A stretch of 64,000 nucleotides of DNA, taken from assembly GCA_028289345.1 (NCBI GenBank), contig JANQQL010000008.1, forward strand, positions 30,950-94,949. The letters run 5' to 3'. This DNA is from Planctomycetota bacterium. Its GTDB lineage: Bacteria; Planctomycetota; B15-G4; SIAN01. The notes under the pieces are model-generated. The model did no database searches. It was not told the DNA's origin and saw only the letters and a program-made list of their open reading frames with translations. Of the stretch, positions 52,401 through 61,310 are shown one piece after another; the stretch's first letter is position 1, and the number at the start of each line of letters is the position of its first letter. Both the position numbers and the translations under genes were made by a program.

Positions 52401-52685
52401 ACTCGGGACTCACAACAAATCATCTCATTCTCGGCAGGCGGTGGCGAAGTGGTTGTTTCCGACATCAACACTGGCCTGCCTTTGGGAAGCCTGGAATCTC
52501 CAAAACTAGCACCGTGTACGATGTGTCGATCAGTCATGATGGAGAGAGAGTGGCTGCAGGTCACTTCGATGGGTTATGGATCTGGGAGTCGAAGCTTGCG
52601 ACCGCTCTATCGATGGCAGATGGCCTGGCGTCTTCCCAAGAATAGCCTCACATGCGAGCAGCCGTTCCCAAAAGAGAGACGGTGA
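49476..52685 (+). CDS. Membrane Ser/Thr kinase with WD40 repeats; last repeat frameshifted
   Basis: The protein is 1069 aa as read. The N-terminal 70 residues resemble the usual leader of such kinases ('FLDKECAGDPDLRSEVDSLL'). Kinase motifs are 'VLGEGGMGIVYEAEQ' (about 83), 'RVALKVIRP', 'GVIHRDLKPNNILVD' (about 200), 'KILDFGIGKS', and 'IGTLAYMSPEQASG'. One membrane segment lies at about 377-398 (GLAVIVSVAASLGGISFYAG). The periplasmic part has about ten WD40 repeats ('FSGSEDNEIRVWDPDSG', 'ASRRGTIRTWDLG'). At about 52506 a one-base loss puts the last repeat ('VYDVSISHDGERVAAGH', ending TAG 52643-52645) out of frame, replacing it with unrelated residues to 52685. The catalytic part is intact. 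It overlaps the sigma gene and probably signals to it. Confidence 0.88.
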   Translation: MSTEDDRELELFLKAREIHDAEEQARFLDKECAGDPDLRSEVDSLLAQDTSDDVLDHDSIALSRHFPAPPFPKEIGPFKILRVLGEGGMGIVYEAEQSHPLRRVALKVIRPEAISRSARQRFERETKLLGRLKHPGIAQIFDAGEASADGTTCPYFAMELIEGLPLVEYVQRGALALEQKLELTCDICRAIHHAHQKGVIHRDLKPNNILVDENGQPKILDFGIGKSTDHNDWETSYETSFGRVIGTLAYMSPEQASGISDEIDVLTDVYSIGVILYQLLSGTLPHSLESKVFHEAVRTICEDDPTPLSRSSRMLRGDLEVVVSKALAKDKALRYQSIDALVEDIQRYLSLEPVHARAPNQLYRLRKLVLRHKKATMAGLAVIVSVAASLGGISFYAGQVVAREELARRNRYVASMNSATGSVAAGNHSLARAQLGSTAEELRGWYWDHLRLTCDQSTKLVRIPAKSVSVTRDNRHLIAVLPNGKMQLIDASTFLTSEGSTTFGSGAICAVTSPHADQVISGHVDGGLRIWNTSDLRMISRLGNQQSHVHSLVHNPKSTQVAASFCNGFVEVWDITPAKRVFSYRSQSGRAAKAIAISPDGMEIASAHDRALRIWEIATGELVFERRADSVNSSGLEFSASGRKLVYASCNGLGAWNRDRKDWERWKSWTGWITCLFRSSDNGTLFSGSEDNEIRVWDPDSGSVKQVLHGHDQPVSSIASGHNGALVFSAAQDGIRAWNPRLKGAISIVPPSFPVTSVCFTRDHSKIVSAQAGDIVVHCSRTGRVLSKMAGHDGQIDHLVITAGDREVVSASRRGTIRTWDLGTETSQLMSVGHDGPVTSLAICPNGEQIVSADASGMVIAWNSRTGKVAQKWTPVPDDPSTSGLGPQVAIAADARHVVVAFRNIVQVWDLARMAPAFSTSAPPTQSALAVTASPDLDLIAVGYSSGVIRVWGIGEKQPRHELPFHRTPVGDLLITRDSQQIISFSAGGGEVVVSDINTGLPLGSLESPKLAPCTMCRSVMMEREWLQVTSMGYGSGSRSLRPLYRWQMAWRLPKNSLTCEQPFPKERR

Positions 52686-53108
52686 GTTCTCAGCACGAGC
52701 GAGCAACCACACTGTGGCACCCGTGTCCCTGTGACGTGCTTTGGGAAAACACCGTCGAGGCATCCGTGGTGCGAGATCGCTAGCATTGATCATGGCCCAG
52801 TGCCCGATAGAGCCTGCCTCGTTCATGCATCGCGCACTACCTAACAGATCCCTCCACACGCGGATGTCGCACTGATGCCGAGAGAACCATCATTGATTCA
52901 TGCACAAAGAGTGAGTAACAATGACTCGGCTAGTCCTTGGTCCCAAGCGCCGCTTTCAGAGACACCAAAAACATGTGCGAGGGCTTCCAGAGCCCCTCGC
53001 TCTTTGGATAAGCCTGGGCCAGTGTGATCCGCCTTGCCTTGAGACGTCACAGCGAATGTGACGCCGTCTTGAGACAACTGCTCTGTTCCAAGTCCGCGGG
53101 AGACCCCC
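52686..53108. other. 423 bp intergenic
   Basis: It lies between the kinase gene and the second RHS gene, both on the plus strand. I see no gene or hairpin. The RHS promoter should lie here but cannot be placed. Confidence 0.4.
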
Positions 53109-56100
53109 ATGCGCGCGATGACTGCATCTGTGCTTTCCCTATTTCTCGTTTTCCCTGCGGCGGCGACGACCGTCGTTGAAAAGTTCCCAGGGTCGAACGC
53201 GAGCCATGGAACGGGAAGGCCTCCCGAACCCGACGAGGAAGGAACCGGTGGGTCCACAGGGACAACCGTCGGCGATCCGATCGAAGTTGCGACGGGCATG
53301 TTCTCTTTCACCGAAACAGACGTCACTCTTCCGGGCGTTGGTCTCGGTGTCTCATTCACACGCACCTACGCCATAACCGCACGAAATCAACCCAGCCCCT
53401 TCGGGCGGGGCTGGGACCACAACTGGAACCGACTCATCGATGTCTGGACGGACAAGGATGTCCTCGGCTTGCACCACATCACCATGACCCGTGCTGGCAA
53501 CGGCCGAGCACACACGACGAAGTTTCAATCGTCCCCGGGCGGCAACGAAAAACTCTGGAAATCAGAATCCGTGTCTCCGGGCGTCGAATGGAAGTACACG
53601 ACGAATCTTGACGCAGCAGGTGACACGATCGCCGTCCAGCAGGATGAAAATGGTCTCACCTACGAGTTCAAGGAGATCTTTGAAGACGAGGATGCAGACT
53701 ACTACTACGAGCTACTCACCCTTCGTCGAGTCACCGACGAATGGGGAAATTACGTTTTCCTTTCATACAACACCGATGGCCTGCTCGAGAAGATCTGGAT
53801 TCCTACGAAAAACTCGCTCCAACTGCACTTGGAGTTTGAGTACGTAAACCTGCTGCCCACATCCCCGGACGACAAGTGGCGGATGGAGCTCATGCGAGAC
53901 TCCTCCGGCCGAGAATGGCACTACGATTACACTTCTGCCGGATTACTGAAGGAAGTCACTCATCCCTCAGGCAAGATCGTCACCTACTACTACAACGGTG
54001 TACGACTAACCCATTACACATCAAACGGCTCGGATTCCCCTTTCAAGAACGAGTACGACGGCCAAGCCCGGGTCACCAAGCAATACGTCGGACCTACCGT
54101 TGGCAGCAATCAGGACCATTACACTTTCACGTACGACCTGACTGAGAGCTATTACGGTGACTACAACAAGGTCGTCGGCCCCGAAGGCAACGAACGCTGG
54201 TATTTCACAGAGGAACACGAATCTGGTCATAAGGTCGTCAAAGCACTGTTCGAGTTCGAGACACCTGGCGACCTGAACACGGCGAGGCAGACCTGGTACA
54301 CATACAACAGCAGCATGGCACTCACCGGCATTTATCACCCCGGAGAACTCGGTGAGTTCGATGGCCGCGCTGAAACCTATGGCTACGACACGGCGAATGC
54401 AGACCCGCACTCGCACCACAACATGGAATGGAGGACGGTCTCGCACGGATCTGAGATCGACCCGTTCCGCGAGCAATGGAACTACGATGGCCGCCGTATC
54501 CTTGCTTACCGCGACTCACGAACAGTGGCCGAAAACATCGCCAACCAGACGTCACACAACACCGTGAGCTTCAGTTACACGACCGCAACTCATCCGAACG
54601 GCACGACGGGGCTACCGGATGGATCAACCTACGTCACCGAGTACACCAAGACCACTCGACCAGTGACCCTCCCGGACGGAGCGGCCCAGAACATCTCGGA
54701 AACCTGGAAACTAAATGCCGAGGGGCAAATCGAGGAGCACATCGACCCCAGGGGTATCAGAACGCTCTATTCCTACAACGACATGGGTCTTGAGCACACG
54801 ATTACCGTCGACGCGGACGGCATCGCCGCCGTAACGACCAAAGAGTACGACGCTGTTGGCAATCTCAAGAAAGTCACCGACCCAGAGGGTCGAGTCACGA
54901 ACTACACCATCAACACCAACAAGAACGTCCCTGACACCGTGACGGGACCGGGAAACATTGCCGGCAGCGTGCTCCCTTCAGTCAAGAACCTGGTGTACAC
55001 CTTCGAGGGTCACCTCGAATCAGAAGGTCTGGAAGAGGAGGTCGGCCCGTTCAGTGATGGGGAATCCGTCACCGAGTGGACGTACGACCTACAAGGTTAC
55101 GGTTTACCAACGCAAGTCGTCCGCGACATCGACGCCTCCAACCGCGTCTATACCCGACGCGAATACGACGCCCTCGGGCGAGTGACCGATGAGTACACTC
55201 AGGCAACCGACCAGTATGACCCCCAACTCGACCGCCATGTCAGCTACACCTACGACCATCGCGGGCTCGTCACGACCGCCACGCTCCATTGCCCCGACCC
55301 CAACCTCAACGTAGTGCGTGAGTTCACCTACAACCACGCGGGTCGACGGGAGACGGAGACGATTGGCGGACTCCTCATCGAGAAGCGCCTTTATGACCCG
55401 CTTGACCGTCTGTGGAAAATCGAGCGCCGAGACGGCACTTTCGTCGTCTCGACAACAGAGTATGTCTACGACGAGAATGGCAACGTCAAGAACGAGAAGC
55501 TCTACAACTCGAACGGTCTTCATATTGCTACATTCCTGAAGCATTACGATGAGGCGAACCGCGTATGGAAGACTCGGCGGCGCTACTGGGACGCCAACCA
55601 CAACCCCGTGGGAAGCGGATATATCGTCTCGCTCTACTACAGAGACGAAGCAGGCAACATTGTGCGCGAGGAGCACGACGATGCACCGACGGTCGAGAGG
55701 CAGTTCGATGGTCTCGGTCGTGTTGTGAAAGTTGGAGACGACCTCTCATCACCACAAGTGGAACTCACCGAGTTCACGTACGACAAGTCCGGGTTCCTGG
55801 AACAATCTAGCCGACTGCTCGTGGCGGCCTGCTCCTCTGACAATCAGACAATCATCACCACCTTCGTCCCAGACGATGCGGGCCGCGTCAAGCAAGTCAG
55901 CACCGCACTTGGAACTTCCACCACGGAGTATGACAAGCGCGGTCGCAAGATCCGCTCGACCAGTCCGGAAGGCGTGATTCGCGAATGGCTCTACGACGAA
56001 GCCGGCAACGTCCGAATCGAAGCAACGGTGGACGAGCCGAGTACATCGCTGTCAGACATTACTTCTGACCCGAATGACGTCTGGACAGAGTACACGTACG

Positions 56101-58772
56101 ATGGATGGGGACGACTATCTTCCGTCATTCGCCACGATCCTTCGCCAGGGGTTGGCAATCAACAGACCGCGCATGAATACGACGCGGCCGGAAGACGGTG
56201 CCGGACGATTCGACAGGGTGCGCTCCCCGGCGACCTGTATGAAGAGACCTATACCTACGACGCACGAGGGAACCTCGAAACCATCACCGACTCGCTCGGA
56301 ACAGTGACCACCTACAGCTACGGTCCGCGCAACGAACGCCTCTCAGCGATGATCACCCCGGGAACCGGTATTGCGGGGTCGACAACCTACCAATGGGAGT
56401 ACACCGATGCCGGCCTCCTGAAGCGAGCCTACTCGGTAGATCCCGGTCAGGCTCAGATTGATGTCACTCGCACCTACAACAGTCTCGGAAGCATGGAACA
56501 AGAGACGATCGATACGGTTCTCTTCGGCTCGACCTCCGCAACAATCACAACAACTGCGGAGTACGACAATGACGGTCGTCTCAAGAAGGTCTTCTACCCC
56601 AGTGGCTTGGGGGTGCGCTACAAATACGATGCCCATTCACGCCCTGACCGCATCGAGGACTTGTCCGGAGGCACTCTCTTTGAATATGAGTTCCTCGGCG
56701 CCACTCGGATCCACCGTCGCAGTTCACCGCACATTGAGTCCTATCTTGAGTACGGCGGTCACGGGCTTCCCTTCTCGGTCACGTACCAATCCGAATCCTC
56801 CGGAGGCGAAATGGGAATTGGCTGTCCTGCGGGCTGCCCATGCCCGCCGCCCCCAACCTTGATCAGACCGATTTACGCTCAGGTCGTGGGATACGACGGT
56901 GACGCACGGTCAACCTATGCCGATCACAAATTCTATGACGAGCAAGGCACTCTCCTCACGAGCGGGGCCAATATCAAAGGCGACGTTCCAGAGTACAACA
57001 CGCTGGGCCGGACGGTGTCCATCTACGAGAACGTCCCGAGTTCTCAAATGGGTCCGCTCAACCCCTTGAACCCACCGACCGGTCAGGACCGGCTGGTAGA
57101 ACTCGCCTACGAACGCCGCGGACTCCGCAAGACTCGTTCGATCGACGGAGTCACAGATCACAGCTACGCAAACAACAGCATTGATGAGTTGACGCAAATC
57201 AACACGGGGCCCACTTGGCAGTATGACAAGCGGGGTTGCACGACACAAAGTCACTTCGAGGGCACCACTACCGACTACACTTACGACGCTTTCGGCCAGT
57301 TGCTCACGACAACGGTCGGCGCCGACCAATCCACCTACCGATTTGACGCCCTCGGTCGACGGATTGCCCTCGAGAAACCGGATGGGAAAGTCGATCTTTA
57401 TGCCTACTGGGAGGGGCGACTCATTGAGCTTTTCGAGGATTCCGGGGTGAACTCGGGATCTGTCGAGGAACTCCGTGCTAGCTATGTGTACCGCCCAGGG
57501 GACCGGGTTCCCGAGGCGCTGAAGCAAACACTCACCGCTGCACCCATCTATCTTCTCAAAGATGTTGCGGGCGGAATCACCGTTGCCGCACGCGACACCG
57601 CCCAAGATCCGGGAACTCCCATCGAGCAATACCGGACAGATTGGTTTGGTGTGCCGCGGGTTTTTGTGGAGACCAACGGGAGCTTCGTCGAAGACCAAGA
57701 TGCTCGGTCGTCGATTGGCAACCAGTTCGTTTCCCGCGGGGCCTGGGTCGATGCAGGAACATCACCGCGCCGGATCGGGCTTGCCGGAAACCCAATCCTC
57801 GTGGAACTTGGTCGACCACTCTCCACGGGGCGGTTCTCCCTTCCTTTGGCAAAGCAGCCGTCGTTCTCGTCGCTTTCAGCCCAACCATTCCTCGATTCCT
57901 CGCCCAGCACTTCGTCACTTGCTCAACGAAGTCGAGGCGCCCGGCGTCTCTGGTCGGGAAGGAGGGGTCGGCCTCTGAGCGCACTGCGCTCCGCTAGCAC
58001 GCGAACGTTGGATCGAAGTGGCACGAAAATGCCCCCCTCGCCGGCAAACCCAGCGAGAGGGAGGCCCCCATTCTCACCGGTATCTCCTGCCCCGGAAGAG
58101 CAGGTGAAAGTCAAGCCGGAGAAAGTCGTCCCCTCAGGAACCCCGTCGAAACTGTTCGGATCTGACGATCCCTGGACACTTGACACCGACAGCGTTCTTT
58201 ACATGAAACAGGCAGACGCAGGGAACATTGAAGACGACGGGCTCCAACCGGGAGACGACGGCTTCGTTGGACCCGTGATGCCGGAGGAGACGGTGGCCAT
58301 TCACGACGAAGTTCCTGATATGCCTCTGGGAGATGAAGCAGACATGATTGGGCGCCCACACCAATGGATCGAAACTCCAGATGCCAACGCTGGACTGGGC
58401 AATGCCAACGGAGTTCCCGGTGTGGAGTCAGACAGCCCTGATGCTCCTGGAACGAAGACGTATGTCGTTGATCATTCGAAACGCGAGCCACGCAACACCA
58501 CGTACGTTGCCGGTGTGGACATTGATGCGGTGAACTCTTATCTGAAACCTGGAGAACGAGTCGGCAACTTCATGCCGTTCTGCTCAGACTGCAACAACTT
58601 TGTCGACAATGCGATCAAGAACTCCACTCCGGGGATGCACCCCACGGGCAGGAACGTCATATTTCGAGATATGGGCGGAATTCGGATTTACGAAGAAAGA
58701 AAATTCGGCGTCAAGTACAGCGACGGGTCAATCCGGCCGCCTGGCCCCAGAATCAGCGTTCTCCCCAAATAG
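53109..58772 (+). CDS. RHS/YD-repeat protein with Cys-containing C-terminal domain (polymorphic toxin-like)
   Basis: The protein is 1887 aa. ATG 53109 follows GGGAG; signal peptide MRAMTASVLSLFLVFPAAA. A DUF6531-like entry follows: 'DPIEVATGMFSFTETDVTLP' and 'VSFTRTYAITARNQPSPFGR'. Then come about 30 YD repeats ('YDALGRVTDEYTQ', 'YDPLDRLWKIERRDG', 'YDAFGQLLTTTVG', 'YRFDALGRRIALEKPDG'). The expected core end (ARxYDPxxGRFxSxDPxG) is missing; after 'SSIGNQFVSRGAWVDAG' the sequence is low-complexity Ser/Pro/Arg-rich for about 130 residues. The last 140 residues form a compact domain with 'GRPHQWIETPDAN', 'YVAGVDIDAVNSYLKPGER' and 'MPFCSDCNNFVDNAIKNS', resembling a papain-like/NlpC-type Cys site. 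A toxin is inferred; a membrane protein gene follows as possible immunity. Confidence 0.82.
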   Translation: MRAMTASVLSLFLVFPAAATTVVEKFPGSNASHGTGRPPEPDEEGTGGSTGTTVGDPIEVATGMFSFTETDVTLPGVGLGVSFTRTYAITARNQPSPFGRGWDHNWNRLIDVWTDKDVLGLHHITMTRAGNGRAHTTKFQSSPGGNEKLWKSESVSPGVEWKYTTNLDAAGDTIAVQQDENGLTYEFKEIFEDEDADYYYELLTLRRVTDEWGNYVFLSYNTDGLLEKIWIPTKNSLQLHLEFEYVNLLPTSPDDKWRMELMRDSSGREWHYDYTSAGLLKEVTHPSGKIVTYYYNGVRLTHYTSNGSDSPFKNEYDGQARVTKQYVGPTVGSNQDHYTFTYDLTESYYGDYNKVVGPEGNERWYFTEEHESGHKVVKALFEFETPGDLNTARQTWYTYNSSMALTGIYHPGELGEFDGRAETYGYDTANADPHSHHNMEWRTVSHGSEIDPFREQWNYDGRRILAYRDSRTVAENIANQTSHNTVSFSYTTATHPNGTTGLPDGSTYVTEYTKTTRPVTLPDGAAQNISETWKLNAEGQIEEHIDPRGIRTLYSYNDMGLEHTITVDADGIAAVTTKEYDAVGNLKKVTDPEGRVTNYTINTNKNVPDTVTGPGNIAGSVLPSVKNLVYTFEGHLESEGLEEEVGPFSDGESVTEWTYDLQGYGLPTQVVRDIDASNRVYTRREYDALGRVTDEYTQATDQYDPQLDRHVSYTYDHRGLVTTATLHCPDPNLNVVREFTYNHAGRRETETIGGLLIEKRLYDPLDRLWKIERRDGTFVVSTTEYVYDENGNVKNEKLYNSNGLHIATFLKHYDEANRVWKTRRRYWDANHNPVGSGYIVSLYYRDEAGNIVREEHDDAPTVERQFDGLGRVVKVGDDLSSPQVELTEFTYDKSGFLEQSSRLLVAACSSDNQTIITTFVPDDAGRVKQVSTALGTSTTEYDKRGRKIRSTSPEGVIREWLYDEAGNVRIEATVDEPSTSLSDITSDPNDVWTEYTYDGWGRLSSVIRHDPSPGVGNQQTAHEYDAAGRRCRTIRQGALPGDLYEETYTYDARGNLETITDSLGTVTTYSYGPRNERLSAMITPGTGIAGSTTYQWEYTDAGLLKRAYSVDPGQAQIDVTRTYNSLGSMEQETIDTVLFGSTSATITTTAEYDNDGRLKKVFYPSGLGVRYKYDAHSRPDRIEDLSGGTLFEYEFLGATRIHRRSSPHIESYLEYGGHGLPFSVTYQSESSGGEMGIGCPAGCPCPPPPTLIRPIYAQVVGYDGDARSTYADHKFYDEQGTLLTSGANIKGDVPEYNTLGRTVSIYENVPSSQMGPLNPLNPPTGQDRLVELAYERRGLRKTRSIDGVTDHSYANNSIDELTQINTGPTWQYDKRGCTTQSHFEGTTTDYTYDAFGQLLTTTVGADQSTYRFDALGRRIALEKPDGKVDLYAYWEGRLIELFEDSGVNSGSVEELRASYVYRPGDRVPEALKQTLTAAPIYLLKDVAGGITVAARDTAQDPGTPIEQYRTDWFGVPRVFVETNGSFVEDQDARSSIGNQFVSRGAWVDAGTSPRRIGLAGNPILVELGRPLSTGRFSLPLAKQPSFSSLSAQPFLDSSPSTSSLAQRSRGARRLWSGRRGRPLSALRSASTRTLDRSGTKMPPSPANPARGRPPFSPVSPAPEEQVKVKPEKVVPSGTPSKLFGSDDPWTLDTDSVLYMKQADAGNIEDDGLQPGDDGFVGPVMPEETVAIHDEVPDMPLGDEADMIGRPHQWIETPDANAGLGNANGVPGVESDSPDAPGTKTYVVDHSKREPRNTTYVAGVDIDAVNSYLKPGERVGNFMPFCSDCNNFVDNAIKNSTPGMHPTGRNVIFRDMGGIRIYEERKFGVKYSDGSIRPPGPRISVLPK

Positions 58773-58864
58773 AGAGGTCGCCACTGCCTCACGGAACACG
58801 AGTCGACCCACCCTGCAAACACACCGCCTGTTTCGGGCCTCTCGGCCAACCCAACGTATACTGA

Positions 58865-58898
58865 AGCCTTCGCCGCCGGCACACCGGCGGCGAAGGCT
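58865..58898. terminator. Perfect 15-bp hairpin after the RHS gene
   Basis: AGCCTTCGCCGCCGG (58865-58879) pairs exactly with CCGGCGGCGAAGGCT (58884-58898) across a CACA loop. No T-tract follows on the plus strand (CGATCTTG), so it may be a Rho-independent-like block, an RNA stabiliser or a protein-binding site between the RHS gene and the small membrane protein gene. Confidence 0.6.
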
Positions 58899-58934
58899 CG
58901 ATCTTGCAGGCGACGAAAACCGAACTTAGCTTCG

Positions 58935-59270
58935 ATGAACTCACAACCCTCCCGTGCGATTGCGATTGGCCCGCTCTCGATCGCGACAATTCTGGCATCA
59001 CTCTCAACCTTGTTAGTTTGGGGTGCCTTGGATTGGGCCTACGTCACAAAGCCCCAACTCCGGCCTTTGATCCAAATGATCGACCTGCCTGCCATCCTCA
59101 TCACACTTCTCGTCTTCTCGGGAGTCCAACTACGCCTAACTTCGGGGTGCCAACGACACCATCGCCTTGTCGCGACGGCGCTGGGGACGGCTTTGACTTG
59201 CCTAGCTTCCGGCCTGCTCATTGGAACGTTGGGAATTTCATTTCACTCTTGGATCGGAGGGAATTTGTAG
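58935..59270 (+). CDS. Small three-TM membrane protein, possible RHS immunity protein
   Basis: The protein is 111 aa with three hydrophobic segments: 'SIATILASLSTLLVWGALDW', 'MIDLPAILITLLVFSGVQLR' and 'LGTALTCLASGLLIGTLGIS'. It lies 162 bases downstream of the RHS gene on the same strand, separated by a strong hairpin. No strong ribosome site precedes 58935. Genes at this position behind polymorphic toxins usually encode immunity proteins, and a small membrane protein would fit an envelope-acting toxin. I recognise no immunity family. An overlapping frame (58904-59293) lacks membrane character and is rejected. Confidence 0.5.
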   Translation: MNSQPSRAIAIGPLSIATILASLSTLLVWGALDWAYVTKPQLRPLIQMIDLPAILITLLVFSGVQLRLTSGCQRHHRLVATALGTALTCLASGLLIGTLGISFHSWIGGNL

Positions 59271-59395
59271 GAGCCAGCAACCAGTGGGCATAAGCGACTC
59301 ATGAAAGTGTCCTTCGTTTCCGACGACCCAACGACAAGCTCGCTCGGAGGGCCGTGCAACAAGCGCTCGAAAAGCAAGCAACGAGAAAACAAACG

Positions 59396-59455
59396 ATGAG
59401 ACGATCCGTCAAATTCTCGATCGCCACCGTGCTCGCCTTCTTCCTAGCCCGGTGA
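59396..59455 (+). pseudogene. Signal-peptide start of a gene cut by the IS element
   Basis: ATG 59396 opens 'MRRSVKFSIATVLAFFLAR', a typical signal peptide, and the frame stops at TGA 59453-59455. That TGA appears to be the first bases of the IS left end. The rest of the gene is not found beyond the element. Confidence 0.45.
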
Positions 59456-60470
59456 CGTGGTCCCCAAAAAGAGGTCCACCGCTATTGCGAAAACTCTCAA
59501 AACAGCGGTGAAGCGAAGAGCGTGCGGAAATCGAAATTCACTGACGAGCAGATTGCCTACGCGGTGAAGCAAGTCGAGGCGGGGGTGCCACTTGCCGAGC
59601 TATGTCGCAAGTACGGGATCAGCGAGCAGACGATGTACCGCTGGAAAAAGAAGTACGCGGGGCTCGCTCCGAGCGAGGTCCGTCGCATGAAGCGGGTCGA
59701 GGAAGAGAATCGCAAACTCAAGCAGCTGGTGGCGGATCTCAGTCTGGATAAACAGATTCTTCGGGACGCGCTATCAAAGAATCTCTGAGGGCAGCTCTGA
59801 AACGGGAAATGGTCCGTGCTGCCCAGAAGAAGTACACGGTGAGCGAGCGGTGTGCATGCCGGGTGTTGGCAATCCACCGCACGAGTCATCGCTATGTGTC
59901 GAAGCGGGCTCAACCGGTTGCTCTCATCCGAAGGTTGCGGGACCTTGCACTGAGTCGACCTCGGTACGGCTATCGCCGTCTGTTGATTCTCCTCCGTAGA
60001 GAAAACTGGAAGATCAACCACAAGCGCCTGTATCGAGTCCACAAGGAGGAAGGCCAACCAAGCGGAGAAAGCGAATTGCGAGTCGACTCCGCATGACTCC
60101 GCCGCCGGCTCGTGCCGCAAATGAGCGGTGGGCCATCGACTTTGTTTCCGATTCCCTGGCTTCTGGCAAGTGTTTCCGAGCGCTCACTGTCATCGACACC
60201 TGCACGAGAGAGAGCCTTGCCATTCACGCGGACTTTTCACTGCCCTCAAGTGTTGTGACCGAAGAGCTCGATCGAATCATTCAGCAACGCGGGAAGCCGA
60301 AGATGATCACCTTGGACATCGGCAGCGAGTTCACTTCGAACCACTTCGATGCGTGGGCCTACGCGATGGGAATTCAGCTCGATTTCAATCAACCCGGGCG
60401 CCCCGTGGAGAACGGATTCATCGCGTCCTTCAACGGAAGACTTCGGGACGAATCCCTCAACCGGGTTCGC
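59453..60470 (+). mobile_element. IS3-family element, degenerate, right end lost
   Basis: The left end is probably TGACGTGGTCCCC at 59453, followed by orfA and orfB in the expected order. orfB is frameshifted at about 60055, and its C-terminal part after 'GRLRDESLN' is replaced by unrelated sequence at about 60467. No matching right inverted repeat (GGGGACCACGTCA) is present downstream. The element is therefore dead. Confidence 0.75.
59522..59788 (+). CDS. IS3-family OrfA
   Basis: The protein is 88 aa from a GTG start, intact. 'KFTDEQIAYAVKQVEAGVPL' and 'ELCRKYGISEQTMYRWKKKY' are the HTH of IS3 OrfA proteins, followed by a leucine-zipper-like helix ('EEENRKLKQLVADLSLDKQI'). In an active element it would pair with OrfB through programmed frameshifting. 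Here OrfB is broken, so OrfA can at most bind the one surviving end. Confidence 0.88.
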   Translation: MRKSKFTDEQIAYAVKQVEAGVPLAELCRKYGISEQTMYRWKKKYAGLAPSEVRRMKRVEEENRKLKQLVADLSLDKQILRDALSKNL

Positions 60471-60482
60471 TTGCAAACGTGA
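59776..60482 (+). pseudogene. IS3-family OrfB (DDE integrase), frameshifted and truncated
   Basis: The first frame has 'SERCACRVLAIHRTSHRYV' and 'RPRYGYRRLLILLRRENWKI'. A one-base loss at about 60055 separates it from 'PTKRRKRIASRLRMTPPPAR', 'NERWAIDFVSDSLASG' (first Asp), 'MITLDIGSEFTSNHFDAW' (second Asp) and 'GRPVENGFIASFNGRLRDES'. The position of the catalytic Glu reads IASF rather than IESF, and the C-terminal helix region is missing. It is inactive. Confidence 0.85.
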
Positions 60483-61310
60483 AGGGTTCCCTCCTCTGGC
60501 CCCTCAACGCCGTGCTGATCGAAACCTCCGAGGAGTGGCAATCTGGAAGGAGGTACCTCGCCACGAAACAACGCGACCAAACTCACACCAAGTGCAGAAA
60601 CAATGATGCAATCACTGATCATTCCGCGCAGCGTTGCCCTTCGAATGAAAACTCGTGCGCGTTCGTGGGGCTCGGAGACAGTCGAATCTCGCGTCCAAAA
60701 GTTGGTTCGCGCAAATTTCTGAGCCAAATCTGCACATCAAAAGCCCCTCGTAGCTGCGCCTGCCCGGACCGCTACCCCCCGCCCCCAAGGCAACGTTGCC
60801 CTTTCGAGTCCCATTCGCGGCCACTCATGAGGAAGCCACAGCGTTCCCACTTCCAATGTGCCCATCTTTGGTCAGTGAGCCAAAAGTGAAATTCTAAACT
60901 GATCGGCATTGTCGAGCTGATAAAGACAACATACACTTCGGCAGTGACGAGGCTGCGGCACAGCCTACCAGGTGATGTTTCAACTGGTCCGACTGTTACT
61001 CAGCCTTGGATCGCTCCTAATGGGAGAAGGGACATGTGTAGGAGAGAGAGCAGGCGCGAGAGCGGAGCGCCGAGACGCTTCCTCTGCTTTTCCAACAACT
61101 TCCATAGCACGAGCACTCCTCACCGCATCATGACGATTTACGATCCAACCGATCAGGACCTGCCAGTTCATTCCGATCAATGCACTTTTCGGGTCGTTCC
61201 GACTGTTTAGCTACCCTGCTCATGTGTCCCAAAACCCGCCGCCTAAGGCGTCGGCACGAGTTCAAAACGGTTATGGAAGATTCTCGCGCAATTCAAGCTG
61301 GGGCTGAAAC
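60483..61310. other. 828 bp without a supportable gene
   Basis: It lies between the broken IS end and the SUMF1-like gene. Frames at 60944-61210 (plus) and 60612-60824 (minus) show no motifs. It may contain remains of the gene interrupted by the IS. No repeats or strong hairpins are seen. Confidence 0.4.

Noticed and set aside
52898..53365. 155-codon minus-strand frame over the RHS start
   Set aside because: It is antisense to the RHS signal peptide and entry domain; no supporting features.
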